This document shows, piece by piece, positions 46,481 to 58,254 of a stretch of DNA of 64,000 bases. A model generated the notes under the pieces. It was not told the origin of the DNA and made no database searches. It saw only the letters and a program-made list of their open reading frames with translations. Made by a program: the position numbers and the translations under genes. This stretch comes from Micrasema longulum (Eukaryota > Arthropoda > Insecta > Trichoptera > Brachycentridae). How positions within the stretch are numbered: position 1 is the stretch's first letter; each line of letters starts with the position of its first letter. The DNA lies in assembly GCA_022494885.1 (NCBI GenBank), contig JAGVSM010004522.1, positions 62,001-126,000 on the forward strand, given 5' to 3'.

Positions 46481-46690
46481 TTGTATTTTTTACGGATTTT
46501 ATTGTGTTTTAAATATGTTTTTACTATGTCTTTTACTAGGTATTTTATTTTTACTAAGTATTTTACTCGGTATATTTAATATTTTTCTTACTGTGCTTTT
46601 AGTACTTTTTTACGATGTTTTTTGGCATGTATTTTACTATGTTTTTCACTACGTTTTTTACCGTTATCCATTGTTTTTATGTACTGATTG
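46440..46690 (+). repeat. Degenerate TTTTACTAnGTAT repeat
   Basis: TTTTACT followed by A/T/C and GTATTTT occurs many times at irregular 10-25 base spacing (for example CTTTTACTAGGTATTTTATT and TTTTTACTAAGTATTTTACT). Plus ORFs here are by-products of this repeat. Confidence 0.6.
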
Positions 46691-47114
46691 CTTTTTTTAT
46701 ATATATTTTTGACTAGTTTAGAACGGGATAAATAACTCTTGTTAGATAGTCAAAGCAATTTTGTATACATGTTTAATTTTATATATGGAATGTGATAATA
46801 AATAAATAAGATTGTAAGCTATATTGACATAATGCATTAAGTCAACAGTGTTTATATATTTTAAATATTTTTTAGTTTCAAAAATGTTTTCCCTCTCTGT
46901 TGAAATAAATGTAAAAATTGAATGACTACCTACAAGTAAATTTATTATAGAGTTGTACAATACTTAAATATACAAATTATTATTGTATAATGTTTTTGAG
47001 TAAGTTTTCTGATTTTTCTTAGCTTAAATCAAGTAACCATATTTTTACAAATTTATTTAAAGAATTCGGGTCATGGTTTTGTAATATTTGGGTAACATAT
47101 TGAATTATAATCAA

Positions 47115-47190
47115 TATACGCTGATATTGGGGTACCAACGCAGTGCCCTATGCACCATTAGGTGCGGAAAGGTAATGATGATGATGATAA
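47115..47190 (+). repeat. SINE A 3' fragment
   Basis: Only the 3' end: GGTACCAACGCAGTGCCCTA, GCACCATTAGGTGCGG, then GATGATGATGAT. Confidence 0.7.
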
Positions 47191-47639
47191 ACATATTGAA
47201 TATTTTGGGGCCCGGAAACCACTCCATTGGAATAATTTGTATAAATAACTTATACTTTTAACTTATACTTTTATTATTTGAACCACTCAATGAATGATAG
47301 AAATGAGTACTTGTATTACTGAGATCATCTACATATAAATACAAATGCTCATATTTATTTTAATAAAAGAAGTTTTTAATTTATGATTTGAGTGGTCGTA
47401 TAAGTTTATTATTAATCTCACATTAATCGCAAAATGAACAAAAATGAAGTTACACTCATAAGAATACATAAGTCCACCCATTAAAGATATGTTTGTTTGT
47501 TACTTCAATAAAGTTCTAAAAAATAACCACCAATTCAACAAACAAGATTTTTATTAACATGTGAACATTTAATTACTTGATAAGTTAGAACGATTGCGGA
47601 ATGTTTGCATACGATATATCTTTGATCTTCGCAAATTCG

Positions 47640-48220
47640 AACACAACCGAATATCGCACGCAACTACACTGGCTCAGTATCAGGCATAGAAGAAACATTC
47701 ACATTCTATCACTTCTTCACAATATTTTAAATAATCCCACTTTGTCTGTTTATCTGAGAGATCTTTTTTAACCTCTATAACAACACGGACTATCTCTTCG
47801 TTCTAGTGACGAGAAAACCCTTTTAATATCCTTTTATCGCTCTAATTTTTTGCCTCCTCTTAACAGTAGTAGTTGCACCTCTCCTTTATTTATATTTGAG
47901 TCAAGATTTATATTTAATTATCTAAATATTTAAGTTGTTCTTTTATAATTCTTCTTTCCTTCCTATTCCCTCTTCACTCTTCAAAATATAGTGTTCATTT
48001 TTTTTTTGTATTTTTATTTTCTTAATCTTTATTTTTAATTTCCGTCTAAAATTGTATGATTCAATATGTCCAAGTACTTGTAATACTCTCAAATTGAACG
48101 GTTTGGATAGGTAGAAAGAAATTGCTTTAAGGTAATATGCCCGCCCTTGTATATATATAAACTGTATATGTATATAAAGTGTTAAAATAAAAACAAATAG
48201 ATAAATAAAATAAAAAATTT
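47640..48220 (+). mobile_element. Jockey-like LINE C-terminus with tail
   Basis: Plus translation gives LHWLSIRHRRNIHILSLLHN and ILNNPTLSVYLRDLF, a frame change, then LSLRSSDEKTLLISFYRSNF and LPPL. The LHWL.I..RR..H.LSLL..IL..P....YL.D.F and LRSSDEKTLLI motifs are common in insect LINEs. The element ends in an A-rich tail at about 48185-48215. Confidence 0.75.
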
Positions 48221-48649
48221 TGATATTTTTCTAATGGTTTTACTTCGAAAAAAGTTAAGATAAGGTAGGAACTGAATACTCTTTTCGAGAATATACGAAC
48301 GAATAAGGGAAGAAATGGGATAATTTTAGATTAAATGTTTTAAAAATAAATATTCCAATATCATTCTGAATATGAATTCGAAAATATGAATCAAGGCACC
48401 AAAATCTACGTTATTCTTCACACGTGTATTTTATGACATTTCGTTAATGTGACACGTGTACGCGGGAGAAGTTTGTGAATAAAGAATAGTAATTTACGAG
48501 TACGTAATACAGCATATTATAAAACATTTCGTATTGTTAGAATGATGTATCATCAATATTTTGTACCGACCAATAAAAAATGTCTTTATAAGCGTACATC
48601 ATTAAAATATACTGGCAGGCAACAGTCCATGTTCCATGCAAGGAAATAC

Positions 48650-48760
48650 AGCCCTTCGGGTTTTATGTTATCAGCCCTCCGGGCTTCGTTTTACGGCCCT
48701 ACAGGCCTCGGGTTTCGGTTGGTTAAGATTTTAAACACCTTAAAATATCGCCCATTTGGG
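48650..48760. repeat. Series of short GC hairpins, left part
   Basis: Four small inverted repeats: AGCCCTTCGGGTT, AGCCCTCCGGGCT, GGCCCTACAGGCC, GCCCATTTGGG, spaced about 20-50 bases. GC-rich against AT-rich DNA. The right part lies at 49604-49640, beyond a LINE. Confidence 0.55.
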
Positions 48761-48939
48761 TCTCACATTTTTTTTTGGTTCGGAGCAATCTCAATGCGAT
48801 AAAAAAGAATTTGTATTTTGAATTCGTAAAGAATAATACAAACAAAACCGCGCGAAATTTACATATAAAATATATTCAATACCTACACAAAATGTTCGTT
48901 TAGTAAGCGATTAACATTGGACAGCGAAGAATCTGTAAT

Positions 48940-49575
48940 TTAAAATAATGCTGACTTTAGAAGATCGCCGTCTACTGTTGGACATGGGGGTGCTTCATGA
49001 CATACTTAGTGGACGCCTTGATAGTCCGGCTCTTTTGTCGGAGTTATCATTAAATGTCCCCGGCTACCGGACCCGTCACACGTCGAGCTCTCTATTTCAT
49101 CTGCCAGCAGTTCCTACGAACTATGCCCAGAACTCTCCACTTATACGTTTTGTTAGTGAATATAATTTGAACTTTCCCCTTATTGATCCATTTGATTGTA
49201 AAAAAATAACATTTAAAATGCGCGTCTTAAAACATACTTTTTTGTTTTATACTTAGTTTCAATAATAAAGTCTTATTTTATCTTATTTTATTTTATTTTA
49301 TTATAGTTTATCTCTAATTCTTAATATTTTAAATATATTTATATTTTCGACACTTGACACTTGTGCAATATTTACACACATGTCCACCCTCATTCCAATA
49401 TAACACCCACCCTCTCACTCACACAAACACACTAGTATATATTGTACGTGTATTTAATGTATTTCTGTGGATATCTGTCATTGGTTTTATTCTCTGTATA
49501 TTTTATTTGTTGTATTTTTGTTACATGTATCACTGTTGATATCCCTAATAAATAAAAAATAAATAAAAAAACAGT
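48940..49575 (+). mobile_element. Jockey-like LINE C-terminus with tail, 5' truncated
   Basis: The plus frame encodes MLTLEDRRLLLDMGVLHDIL then SGRLDSPALLSELSLNVPGY and RTRHTSSSLFHLPAVPTNYA, the same C-terminal module as at 6825 and 53600 but better preserved and uninterrupted for 102 codons. A TTTTA-rich stretch follows at 49265-49305 and an AATAAATAAA tail ends near 49570. Micro-hairpin DNA lies on both sides. Confidence 0.8.
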
Positions 49576-49603
49576 CAGCTACCGCCGGCATGTTAGTTAA
49601 TTC

Positions 49604-49640
49604 GGCTCATCGGGCCTCATATAATCAGCCCTGCTGGCCT
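49604..49640. repeat. Short GC hairpins, right part
   Basis: GGCTCATCGGGCC and AGCCCTGCTGGCCT, same style and orientation as the set at 48650-48760. Confidence 0.5.
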
Positions 49641-49659
49641 TAATGAGTTCGTTCCAAAG

Positions 49660-50885
49660 ACTTAGGCTAATTCAGATCTCGGTTGCGCTGTATAAGTTAT
49701 CTATAATACATTAAAATATAATTTTATTAATCACTTTGGAAAGCAACCTTGGGGGAAAACATTACGAAGGCCAGGCATAGGGGTAAAATTAAGATAGTGT
49801 AGTAAAAATTCTTTAACCTCGCATACAGTTATATTCGGTATAAAGCTGTGATAACGACCATAGATACTTATTCCACGCTTATACCTGGGTCCAACGTTAT
49901 AAAACGCTCGAACAACCTTTTCTCAACATATTTTTCTTTTGTAAAATGGATTGTATTTATCTCAAATTTAAACAATTTATAAACATGCTATTTTATCAGA
50001 GATTTCAAAGTAAAATATCGTTAATGAGTGTAAAACTGATCATTAAATTTTCTTTTCATTTCATTAGGATAAATTTTATTTAGGAGATATTTTAACAATG
50101 ATCCTTGTTTTATTTTGCCGTACTGTCTAAATATTTCTATCAATGGCATATTTAGGTATGTAATTTATTGTTTCTATGACCAATGTCGATGCTAATGTCA
50201 ATAATTTGTGAGTGGATAATTTCTTAAAATTGACTTTCATTATTTACATTAAATTATATCTTCCTAAAGTCTCATGACGCCAAAATGGTATATTTATATT
50301 TTCAGCTTGTTTTTTTATAACAAACTGTAAGTGTAAAACACCACAGGCATCAAATAATACGACCTTAAAAATATATTATTATCGATTTTAATAGACTTTA
50401 GATTTCGTCAGACGCTTGACATTTGTATAGTTTGTTTTGTTTTATTTTGTAACTAATACGAAAAAAGTATTAATATTTGTAACTGCACAAACGCACGCAG
50501 CTTGTTTAGAAATGTACGCTGAAAAGATGCATGGTTGAAAAATAAATCATGAAAAATAACCTTAGTAGGTATAGTTATTCTAGGTAGTAACGTTTTTTTA
50601 TACCGGAAGTAAATAAGCAATACCGAGTATCGTTATTCCTTCGTATAAGCTAAGTATAAGAAAATCGAAAAATTAAGGCCAATAAAATAACTTCAGATCC
50701 TTCCTTCTCTTCGCAATATAAAAAAAAACAATGTTAGTATCCAAATAAATGACCAATTGAAATTGTCAACAGTAAACTCTATTACAAAAATGGCGCTTTA
50801 TAAATGATACTATCAAAATATTAAAAAAGCGTATTATTGTTTACATTATTAAGGATATTTAATTTTTTTCAAGTGCATAACATTA
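49660..50885. other. Nothing recognised
   Basis: AT-rich DNA, no supported feature. Confidence 0.5.
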
Positions 50886-50889
50886 AATT

Positions 50890-50955
50890 GGCTTGTGGTC
50901 TCGCGGTTATTGTCGCAGACCCACAGATCAAAGATCCGAGGGGTCGCTCAGAAAA
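50890..50955 (+). repeat. SINE B head only
   Basis: GGCTTGTGGTCTCGCGGTTA through AGATCCGAGGGG. The rest of the element is absent. Confidence 0.5.
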
Positions 50956-50989
50956 GAAACATTTGTGTAAAAATGAAGAATAACTAATT

Positions 50990-51062
50990 GCAACAGGGAT
51001 GGAGAATACCTTAAGTAAGGGAATATGGAAGTCAAGGCATTTACAGGGCTTATGACCTGATG
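50990..51062 (+). repeat. Family D left-arm fragment
   Basis: TTGCAACAGGGATGGAGAAT through GGGCTTATGACCTGA matches 46123-46190, then stops at the SINE A boundary. Confidence 0.6.
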
Positions 51063-51215
51063 CAACGTATATTGATCATATATTACTTGAAGGTATGAAC
51101 CCGTGTAAAATCACCTTTAAAACAAATACTTCATGTCGACCTTCTCGGAAATCGATCCCGGGACCTCATGACTGGTAAGGGGACGCGCAAACCACTAGAC
51201 TTCAAGGCGGAACCA
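51060..51215 (-). repeat. SINE A copy cutting a family D element
   Basis: The minus strand shows a decayed head (B box near 51150) and part of the body. It starts exactly where family D sequence stops (GGCTTATGACCTGA at about 51050-51062), suggesting insertion or recombination at that point. Confidence 0.55.
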
Positions 51216-51242
51216 TCTATTTTCGATTTTTTTTTTTTTCAG

Positions 51243-51456
51243 GATTTTGCATCCAAGGTTTTGGCTCTATTCCACACAAATAGCTGTATTCTTTAACCGT
51301 CCGTACACGGAATCATTAAGATTTCGTCAGCTGATGACGTTTTCTGGGTTATTTTGCCAGGTGTTATTCGTCCTTATGTCGGAGTGTCATATAAACTGCA
51401 ATTTATATCATATGCGCCGATGTAACATTTATTATAATTTTATTTTAAATTTATAA
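51243..51456 (+). other. Open frame after an acceptor-like poly-T/CAG
   Basis: A long T run ends in CAG at 51240-51242, followed by about 70 open codons without an ATG at the start. A second frame gives SSADDVFWVILPGVIRPYVG, which also looks protein-like. Two competing frames and no donor in a clear phase make this uncertain. The T run follows a minus-strand SINE A remnant. Confidence 0.15.
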
Positions 51457-51639
51457 CGTGTCGCAGTCATATCTGCATTTTGCCAAACAGGACGTAAATC
51501 AAACCGTAATCCATAGAATTAAGAATAGTCCAGAAGGAGCGTAAAATCATATTTGAATACATCGGACGGTGTCAAATAATTCGCCCATTATACTCTACTT
51601 TCGCCGCACGCATTCGTGGGGTCGTAGCGTAATGTTGAT

Positions 51640-52848
51640 TGATGGGGAAAAAAAAAATCATAACACAAATGTAAGGTAAAAAAAAAGGAATCTGTTAATT
51701 TCTCCAAAATTTTATTGTGCACGCTGAAATATTGATTGCCACACCAGAGTAGATAAGTTAAGAGTCATTTAAAAGAGTAATTGAATTAATGGACTTTAAA
51801 CTTAAAATATAAAACAAATTTTATTTTACATAAAACAGATATTTTTATATTATGTTAAATAATATTTGATGTTTTGAAGATAATGTCAGTCAAATGTCCA
51901 CCACAGAGTTGTTAACTCCGAGATCCAATTTTCATTAATTCTCTCATTCGATGAGCAAAGTAGGGTAAAAAAATTTACTACCCTGGCAAAACTAACGAAA
52001 TTTTTATTTTGTTTCTTCGACAATCTGATGGATGGAAAAATAATTCAATTTTTAAGTAATGCATTTTTTGTATACACATTCATTTGCTAATTACACATGA
52101 AATGGGATTGCATCCTATTTCTGTAAGATCCTAGCGGTATTTCTACACTTTAAAAGGACACAACGCGGCATAGTTGAATTCAAATCAGGAGTTGCGTACT
52201 GAGCGACGTCTACAAAGAAACTAATGGGTTAAAACGTAAACCTACTCATTTATGAGTAATTGAGTCGCCTACTGATTGATGTGCGTATGCGGTTTCTGTA
52301 CAATTCTTAATTCTATGCCGTAATCATCATAAAATGTATATTATGTAGACTCTTAACTGAAATCAACAAATCTTCCTAAACTATTTTTCTCCTTGATAGG
52401 TTTAGCCGCAAACGTAGTAGGAGTTCTAGCTTGCATGTATGATCGTGTTTAAGTCATTTGTTTGTCTTGTGTAAAGACGAACTTTAGTTAAATGATAAAC
52501 TAAATTATAATTCTAGGGACAGTTTGAGTTAAATTAATATTTGCTTCATTAGTTGATAAGTAACTTGCAAATAACTTCCACCTAAATCCAATCATTTCGA
52601 GTTCTAACTACACGTAGAGAATCAAAACGATAGTACCAAAATTGAATTATAATTTCAGAGTGCACTTTTCTTATTCTGTTCAATTAATAAAATTTCCCTA
52701 GGTAATACAGAAACATTTTTTTACAATTTTAAAGTAATAAGTGTCCGTGAAATACTGTCATGTAAACACAAGGCTTTTTATGCTTATTAGTAACATACAA
52801 AAATATTTTTAAATTTACAATTTTAATTTCCCGCAAAAGAGATACATT
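51640..52848. other. Nothing recognised
   Basis: AT-rich DNA, no supported feature. Confidence 0.5.
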
Positions 52849-52849
52849 T

Positions 52850-53545
52850 TACAATATTTTGAGTTCGTCCAAATTATTGTAGACAAGGACTGGATTCAAC
52901 TCCCTGGGCAGCTGTTTATATTAACAGATTGCAACAGAGATGAAGAACATTTAAGAGAGGGTAATATGGAAGTCAAGACATCTAGAGGGCTTATGACCTG
53001 TCAATGGCTGATTTAAGGGACCACTTTACACACTGTGTAACATTCACCACTCTGCCCATTTTGAACAACTTGATTGATTCCTTCAATTCTTTCATCTGTT
53101 GATGTTTGTGAAGTTAAAGAGCTGAAACCTTTATTTATGCGGGTGAGATTCATCTAACTGAATTATTTCGCCTACATACTAGGCAACGCCTAAAAATGTT
53201 ATTTTTTCAATTTCTATACTTCTTCATAGACCAGGTGGATTTATCAACAATATTTTGAGTTTGTCCAATTTTTTGTAGACAAGGACTGGATTCAACTCCC
53301 AGGGGAGCTGTTTATATTTACATATTACAACAGAGATGAAGAACATTTAAAATAAGGTAATATAGAAGTCTAGGCATCTACAGAGCTGGTTAAGTGGCCA
53401 CTTTACACCCCTTTACGGCCACTTTACACTTAACAGTGTGTAAAGTGGCCACTTAAATCAGACATTGACAGGTCATAAGCCCTGTAGATGTCTACACTTC
53501 TATATTACCTTCTCTTAAATGTTCTTCATCTCTGTTGTAATATCT
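52850..53545. repeat. Tandem duplication of family D (about 395 bp unit)
   Basis: Unit 1 starts at 52851 (CAATATTTTGAGTTCGTCCA) and unit 2 at 53247 (CAATATTTTGAGTTTGTCCA). Both continue TTGTAGACAAGGACTGGATT, then GCTGTTTATATT and CAACAGAGATGAAGAACATT. The second unit ends in a clean foldback (53330-53545) with TAAGTGGCCACTTTACAC on one arm and its complement on the other. Confidence 0.75.
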
Positions 53546-53569
53546 TAAATATATATTTTATTGACCACG

Positions 53570-54290
53570 CCCCTAATACGTCACGATTCGGTTAAATTTT
53601 GAACTTTGTTTGCGACCGTTTAAATTTAAACAGATTACAATCACGAATATCATATTGGGTATGAGCTTTCTCTATAAAATTGTAAATAACCTAATCGATA
53701 GCCCAAAAATGGTTAGAAGCATTTCATATCGAGTCCTTGTCCGTAAAACTCGTCATTCTGTACTTTTCAACATTACGAGCTCACAGACTAATTACAATAT
53801 AGAAAGTAGTACTCTTCGAATATTCGAAGAATACAGACTACCTATAGTGACAGTTTCAGTGAATTCGACATATTACACTGTAAATACTATAGTTTTACTA
53901 GATTTGCTAGAGACATTTTAAATTTATCTCCTGCTTAACTTTTAACTTTACGTTTTACATATATCTACTACATGTACCTATCTAATCAATTATTTTTGGT
54001 TATGATTTTTTTTTAGTAATAAATATAAATGTTCATAGAAGCAGAGAGAAGGGGGAGGAAAGTAGAGTTGGAACTTTACCATTTCTTCTTCCTTTTATGT
54101 ACTTTTCATTTGATTTTTATATTTCTTTTTTTAGCATTGCATATTTTTCTCCCTCTTTTTTTGTATTCATTATAAATTAATGTGAAATGTGTAAATGGTC
54201 TTACTTATTAAATTTTTTTTCTCGTACCTTAATTTCATTAAAAAGACTGTATGATTTCCATAATAAATAAATAAACATTAAGTTACAATA
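53570..54290 (+). mobile_element. Jockey-like LINE C-terminus with tail
   Basis: The plus frame at 53610-53921 encodes SFLYKIVNNLIDSPKMVRSI then YRVLVRKTRHSVLFNITSSQ and TNYNIESSTLRIFEEY, the Jockey C-terminal module. The 3' UTR is T-rich and the (AAAT)n tail is at 54261-54277. The upstream edge carries a 25-base sequence also found at 23453-23477 in reverse. Confidence 0.75.
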
Positions 54291-54824
54291 AAGAAATTGT
54301 CACAATTGTCAAGGCAATACAAGTCACGTTTTGGTAGACATTTTTTTAAGAGTTCAATTTTAAAAGTTATGTATGTAAACATTTCATTACTATATTTACT
54401 TTTTTTTTTTTAATTCAAGTAATTTTTATAAATCCATTTAATATATTTTTGTTGGTATGCGTAGTATGTGATATTTCCCTATCGACTTGCTTTATCTATG
54501 GTTAGTTTGAATTACTTTTCGTTTTGGTTTTGTAGTCGAATTTCGGGTTTATGAACAGAATAACGATTTTTTATCACCATGGACAAAAAGATCATGGTAT
54601 TTCTTCATGGTAATAGTTGGAGGACCAACTACTTTCTTCTTCAACAGAAAAAAAAAATATTTGGAAACAAAAACCCTTTTTCATAAATGAAACGACTAAT
54701 TAATCACCTAAATAAATTTTCACCTATACCGTGTGAGCAAAGCCGCGGTCAAGAGCTAATACTTATATTAACTTACGTTTTTTGACAAATTTAATTTAGA
54801 TAATATTTGGGTTTGGTTTGATCA

Positions 54825-55005
54825 GGCATGTTCTTATTTTGCATCGTGATAGGTCAAAAAACCTAATTGCAGTGGTGAATTGCAACAAAAAACAGGACAT
54901 CCGGGCTTAAGAAAAATATTTTTTGTAATAATTTTATAATGTAATAATTTATTTTTGTAGTAATCATTTTTTTTATGTCACCGGGAAGCAAACCAGAGAC
55001 CCCAT
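54825..55005 (-). repeat. SINE C copy, degraded
   Basis: The minus strand keeps the body (AAGCCcGGaTGTcCTGT and the AATTCACCACTGcAATTaGG part) and a damaged B box at about 54975-54995. The A box side is hardly recognisable. Confidence 0.55.
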
Positions 55006-55009
55006 CACC

Positions 55010-56080
55010 CCATTTACCGAGGTATGAAATATCGCTTTAGAGATTTTGACAAGATATTTTATATTTTGTTTTATATTAGCAAAAAAATACGACGATGATA
55101 GTATATTTCTTTTTTCCATGCGACGCGACTTCGGATATTTTTTTTAAAATTTGTTAAAATACTCATTTTAAATTACCCGAAAACGAGAAGTTTGGCGCCC
55201 TTTTGGATAAACGGAACGTATTGCGTGCATGAAATTTGACGTCAAAGTGACGGGACGCCAACTGCGAACCGTTATGTATGTGCTTGTTTTTTAACCTGAA
55301 AATTACGAATGAGAGCTTGATACGGTTAGTAAATTGATAGATATATCATTAGAATCTTAAAAATCTGTATTGAATATTTTAACATTTACGACGATATTTC
55401 CGATTTGTGATAATACCCTACAATATCTGAGGAGCTAATGTTTTCAACCCACGTACGTAATTTCTTAGAAATTCAAGATTTATTTTGGAAATTTATAATA
55501 AGACATTTCACGATATATAGAAAACATATTAAAGATAACGTATTTACATCTAGTCTTGTGTATTCGTATACCGTCCGTGTTCTTACATTTTATATATTTT
55601 AAGCTAATCCGAAAATCCCGAAAATGGAAGGATCTCAAGACTTAGATATCGGACGGGATTCCAAGATCTCACTCCTTCATCCTAGCTAAGCAAGGATATG
55701 ACTCTATTATTCATGAACCTCATTGAAAATTCACTCTATATTTTAAGAATCTCGCAGTATTTTGTTTACTTTGGTATACCCACAGTCATTTTATTCATAT
55801 TCAAATTTGTGTCAAAAAGGTGAAATAAAGTCGATTTTAAAAACATTTCATAGAGTTCAAAAAAATATTTTTAATATAAAAAAATATGTATCAGAGACAT
55901 CTTATGTATTTTTAAAAGAAATATTTGCATTTTTAAGATTTATTTTTTTTCTTTTAGTCGTAAATAACCCTGTTGAATAGTATACAATAATAAATAAATA
56001 GGATCCAAAATATGAAACAGTGGGGTTGGAACTAACATTTGGATACAATCAAAATATTCTTGATCAGATTTTTAATTTTA
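55010..56080. other. Nothing recognised
   Basis: AT-rich with a slightly GC-richer patch at 55600-55700; no consistent frame. Confidence 0.5.
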
Positions 56081-56084
56081 GAAA

Positions 56085-56660
56085 ATTCACATGTTCACAT
56101 TGGAACTCCTAAAGTTATATCGAACAAATATCCAAAAAACAAAGATACTTTCAAAACAATATTATTATATTTATATTAAATTTCAAATATCGATACTGAT
56201 CTTATATTTTAAACGGAAACATGGTCTAATAGCTTCAAATAAGTTAGATTATAGCAACTCTTTACTATATTCCACCCTGATTCTCCAAAAGCAATCGAAA
56301 ATTAACCCAACTTTCAGTCAAAAAGGATCGGTCTACATGTCCATCTAAATGTTTAACCTAGTTCCATCGTACATAAAGACAATTAGCAAATTACTATAAA
56401 ATATTGATTGATGAGTGGATCAGGCCAAATAGATAGAAATATGTTTGTATTTATAGTGTTTTTATTTGTGAGTTTCGTGTATTTTTATTCGGATTTATAT
56501 GTTTTTGAGATTGTGATTTAATTATGTTCAATAAGGCATGTTTCAAAATTATAAAAAATGTCTCCCTCGACACAGAACACCTCAGTGAGGGAACATTATC
56601 TTTGATGTAAAAAAAGTTACACATAATTTTTTAACCAACTAATAAATAAACATAAATCTA
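56085..56660 (+). mobile_element. LINE C-terminus remnant with 3' hairpin
   Basis: The plus frame gives QKQSKINPTFSQKGSVYMS followed after one stop by MFNLVPSYIKTISKLL, matching the N..N.LP..IK.IS pattern at LINE ends. The 3' UTR holds CCTCAGTGAGG (56580-56590) and an A-rich end near 56640-56655, as in the element at 20155. Confidence 0.45.
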
Positions 56661-56779
56661 ACATAAACAAAAGTACCAGTATAAAATGAAAAGGAGGTTG
56701 AGTGGTAATTAGTACAAATATCACATCTCCTCGTGCAAACGCTTAACTATAACACGCATGTAGTATTAACACGCTAAAT

Positions 56780-57045
56780 CACGTCGGCCTCGTGGTGTAA
56801 TGGTCAGCGCGTAAGCCTGCCATGCAAGAGGTCTCGGATTCGATTCCCGACATGGTTGATATGAAATATTTATTTAAAAGGGTGTTTTCACACAATATTT
56901 CATAGTCCTTGGACTGATACCCGAAGCGTAAGACTGATCATCTTACCTTCATGTAACAAAATTTTTCAAGGTACGCTGCGATTGGTGTACCAATGCTGTG
57001 CCCTATGCACCATTAGGTGTGGAAATGGAATCATGATGATGATGA
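56780..57045 (+). repeat. SINE A copy, best preserved
   Basis: Head GGCCTCGTGGTGTAATGG, B box GATTCGATTCCCGAC, complete body and GATGATGATGATG tail. The head resembles tRNA-Gly(GCC) through GCCTGCCATGC. It forms an inverted pair with the copy at 57400. Confidence 0.85.
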
Positions 57046-57399
57046 TGAAATCAATTTAATCTCAGGACAAACTGTAATTAGATAACTTTTGACCTTGTTT
57101 TTGGATTTAATAAAGGTTTGCAAGTTACTAAATCATTAGATAATCTTGTGATTCTTGATAAACATCCCCCATTACATAATATTTCAAAGAGAGTAATTTT
57201 ACTGACATTGAAAAATTTATAAACACTGAAATTCTTAATTTTAAAAAAGCAGAATATATTGCATAAATGTATGAAGGAATATTTAATTTTGTTGATTCTT
57301 GTTTTCGTGGCGTGTAAAATATAGAAAAAAATTCTGTTGAGATCCTTGTGTATATAATATTTAATATCATCCTTAGAAATCAACCCTATGAACGCATTT

Positions 57400-57655
57400 A
57401 TCATCATCATCCCATTTCCGCACCTAATGGTGCATAGGTCACAGCATTGGTACACCAATCGCAGCGTATCTTGATCATGTTTGTTACATGAAGGTTAAGT
57501 GATCAGTCTTACGATTCAGGTACCAGTCCAGAGACTATGAAATGTCGTGTGAAAACACCCTTTTAAATAAATAATTCAAATCAACCATGTCGGGAATCGA
57601 ACGCGAGACCTCTTACATGGTAGGCAGATGCGCTGGCCATTCTACATACTACATT
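57400..57655 (-). repeat. SINE A copy, inverted partner
   Basis: Near full-length minus-strand copy: tail at 57402-57412, body through 57540, B box GTTCGATTCCCGAC near 57595 and A box side near 57640. Confidence 0.8.
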
Positions 57656-57659
57656 TCTA

Positions 57660-58250
57660 AAAAGAACACCAGTCGATTTTCTTTTGTTTAATTTTTATAT
57701 GAAAGCATCTGTCGATTCGAAAACACTTGTCTTGAATTCTCGCTTAAATTCATACTCCAAACATTTCTATCTCCCTTGATACAGAAATAACATTTTCACG
57801 TTTATTGTGTAAATTAAGAGTTTAAAAGCTCATTTTTGTAAGCCTGAGTAGGCGTAGGTTGAAACCATGATAAGCTTTCTGCGATTTTGAGTGTCCAGTT
57901 TTTATATGACTTAACACCTGTCGGGTCTTCATAATGATTATCATTAACCTTATTTCAGTCTATTCATAGACTCTGCTACGCCATGTCAAAATATATGAAA
58001 TATAATGCTATTCATCAAAACATAGGGCAATGTCTAATTTCGTTTGAACTTTTTTTTTATTCAGGTTATTTTTAAACCTTTTTGTCACAGAGGTATAAAT
58101 TCACTGAAAGTAATTAATGCAACGCTTCAGGCATGAAACTTATTCTTCAACCACGTTTTTCATTTATTAAAAAAAATTGTATCAAAATTTTGCTATCAGT
58201 ACTCGTTTAACACCTCGTTTACAATTTGTTTTTTTGTGAAATATAAATCC
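57660..58250. other. Nothing recognised
   Basis: AT-rich DNA, no supported feature. Confidence 0.5.
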
Positions 58251-58254
58251 TCGC

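Noticed and set aside
46391..46712. Two overlapping plus ORFs rich in Phe, Tyr, Leu
   Set aside because: Produced by the TTTTACTA repeat.
56785..56855. Possible tRNA-Gly gene
   Set aside because: The tRNA-like head is continuous with the SINE A body and tail and recurs with decay elsewhere, so it is a SINE head.
57078..57458. 126-codon minus ORF, among the longest in the window
   Set aside because: Its start lies in a SINE A body and the rest is AT-rich with no motif; an overlapping frame is open as well.
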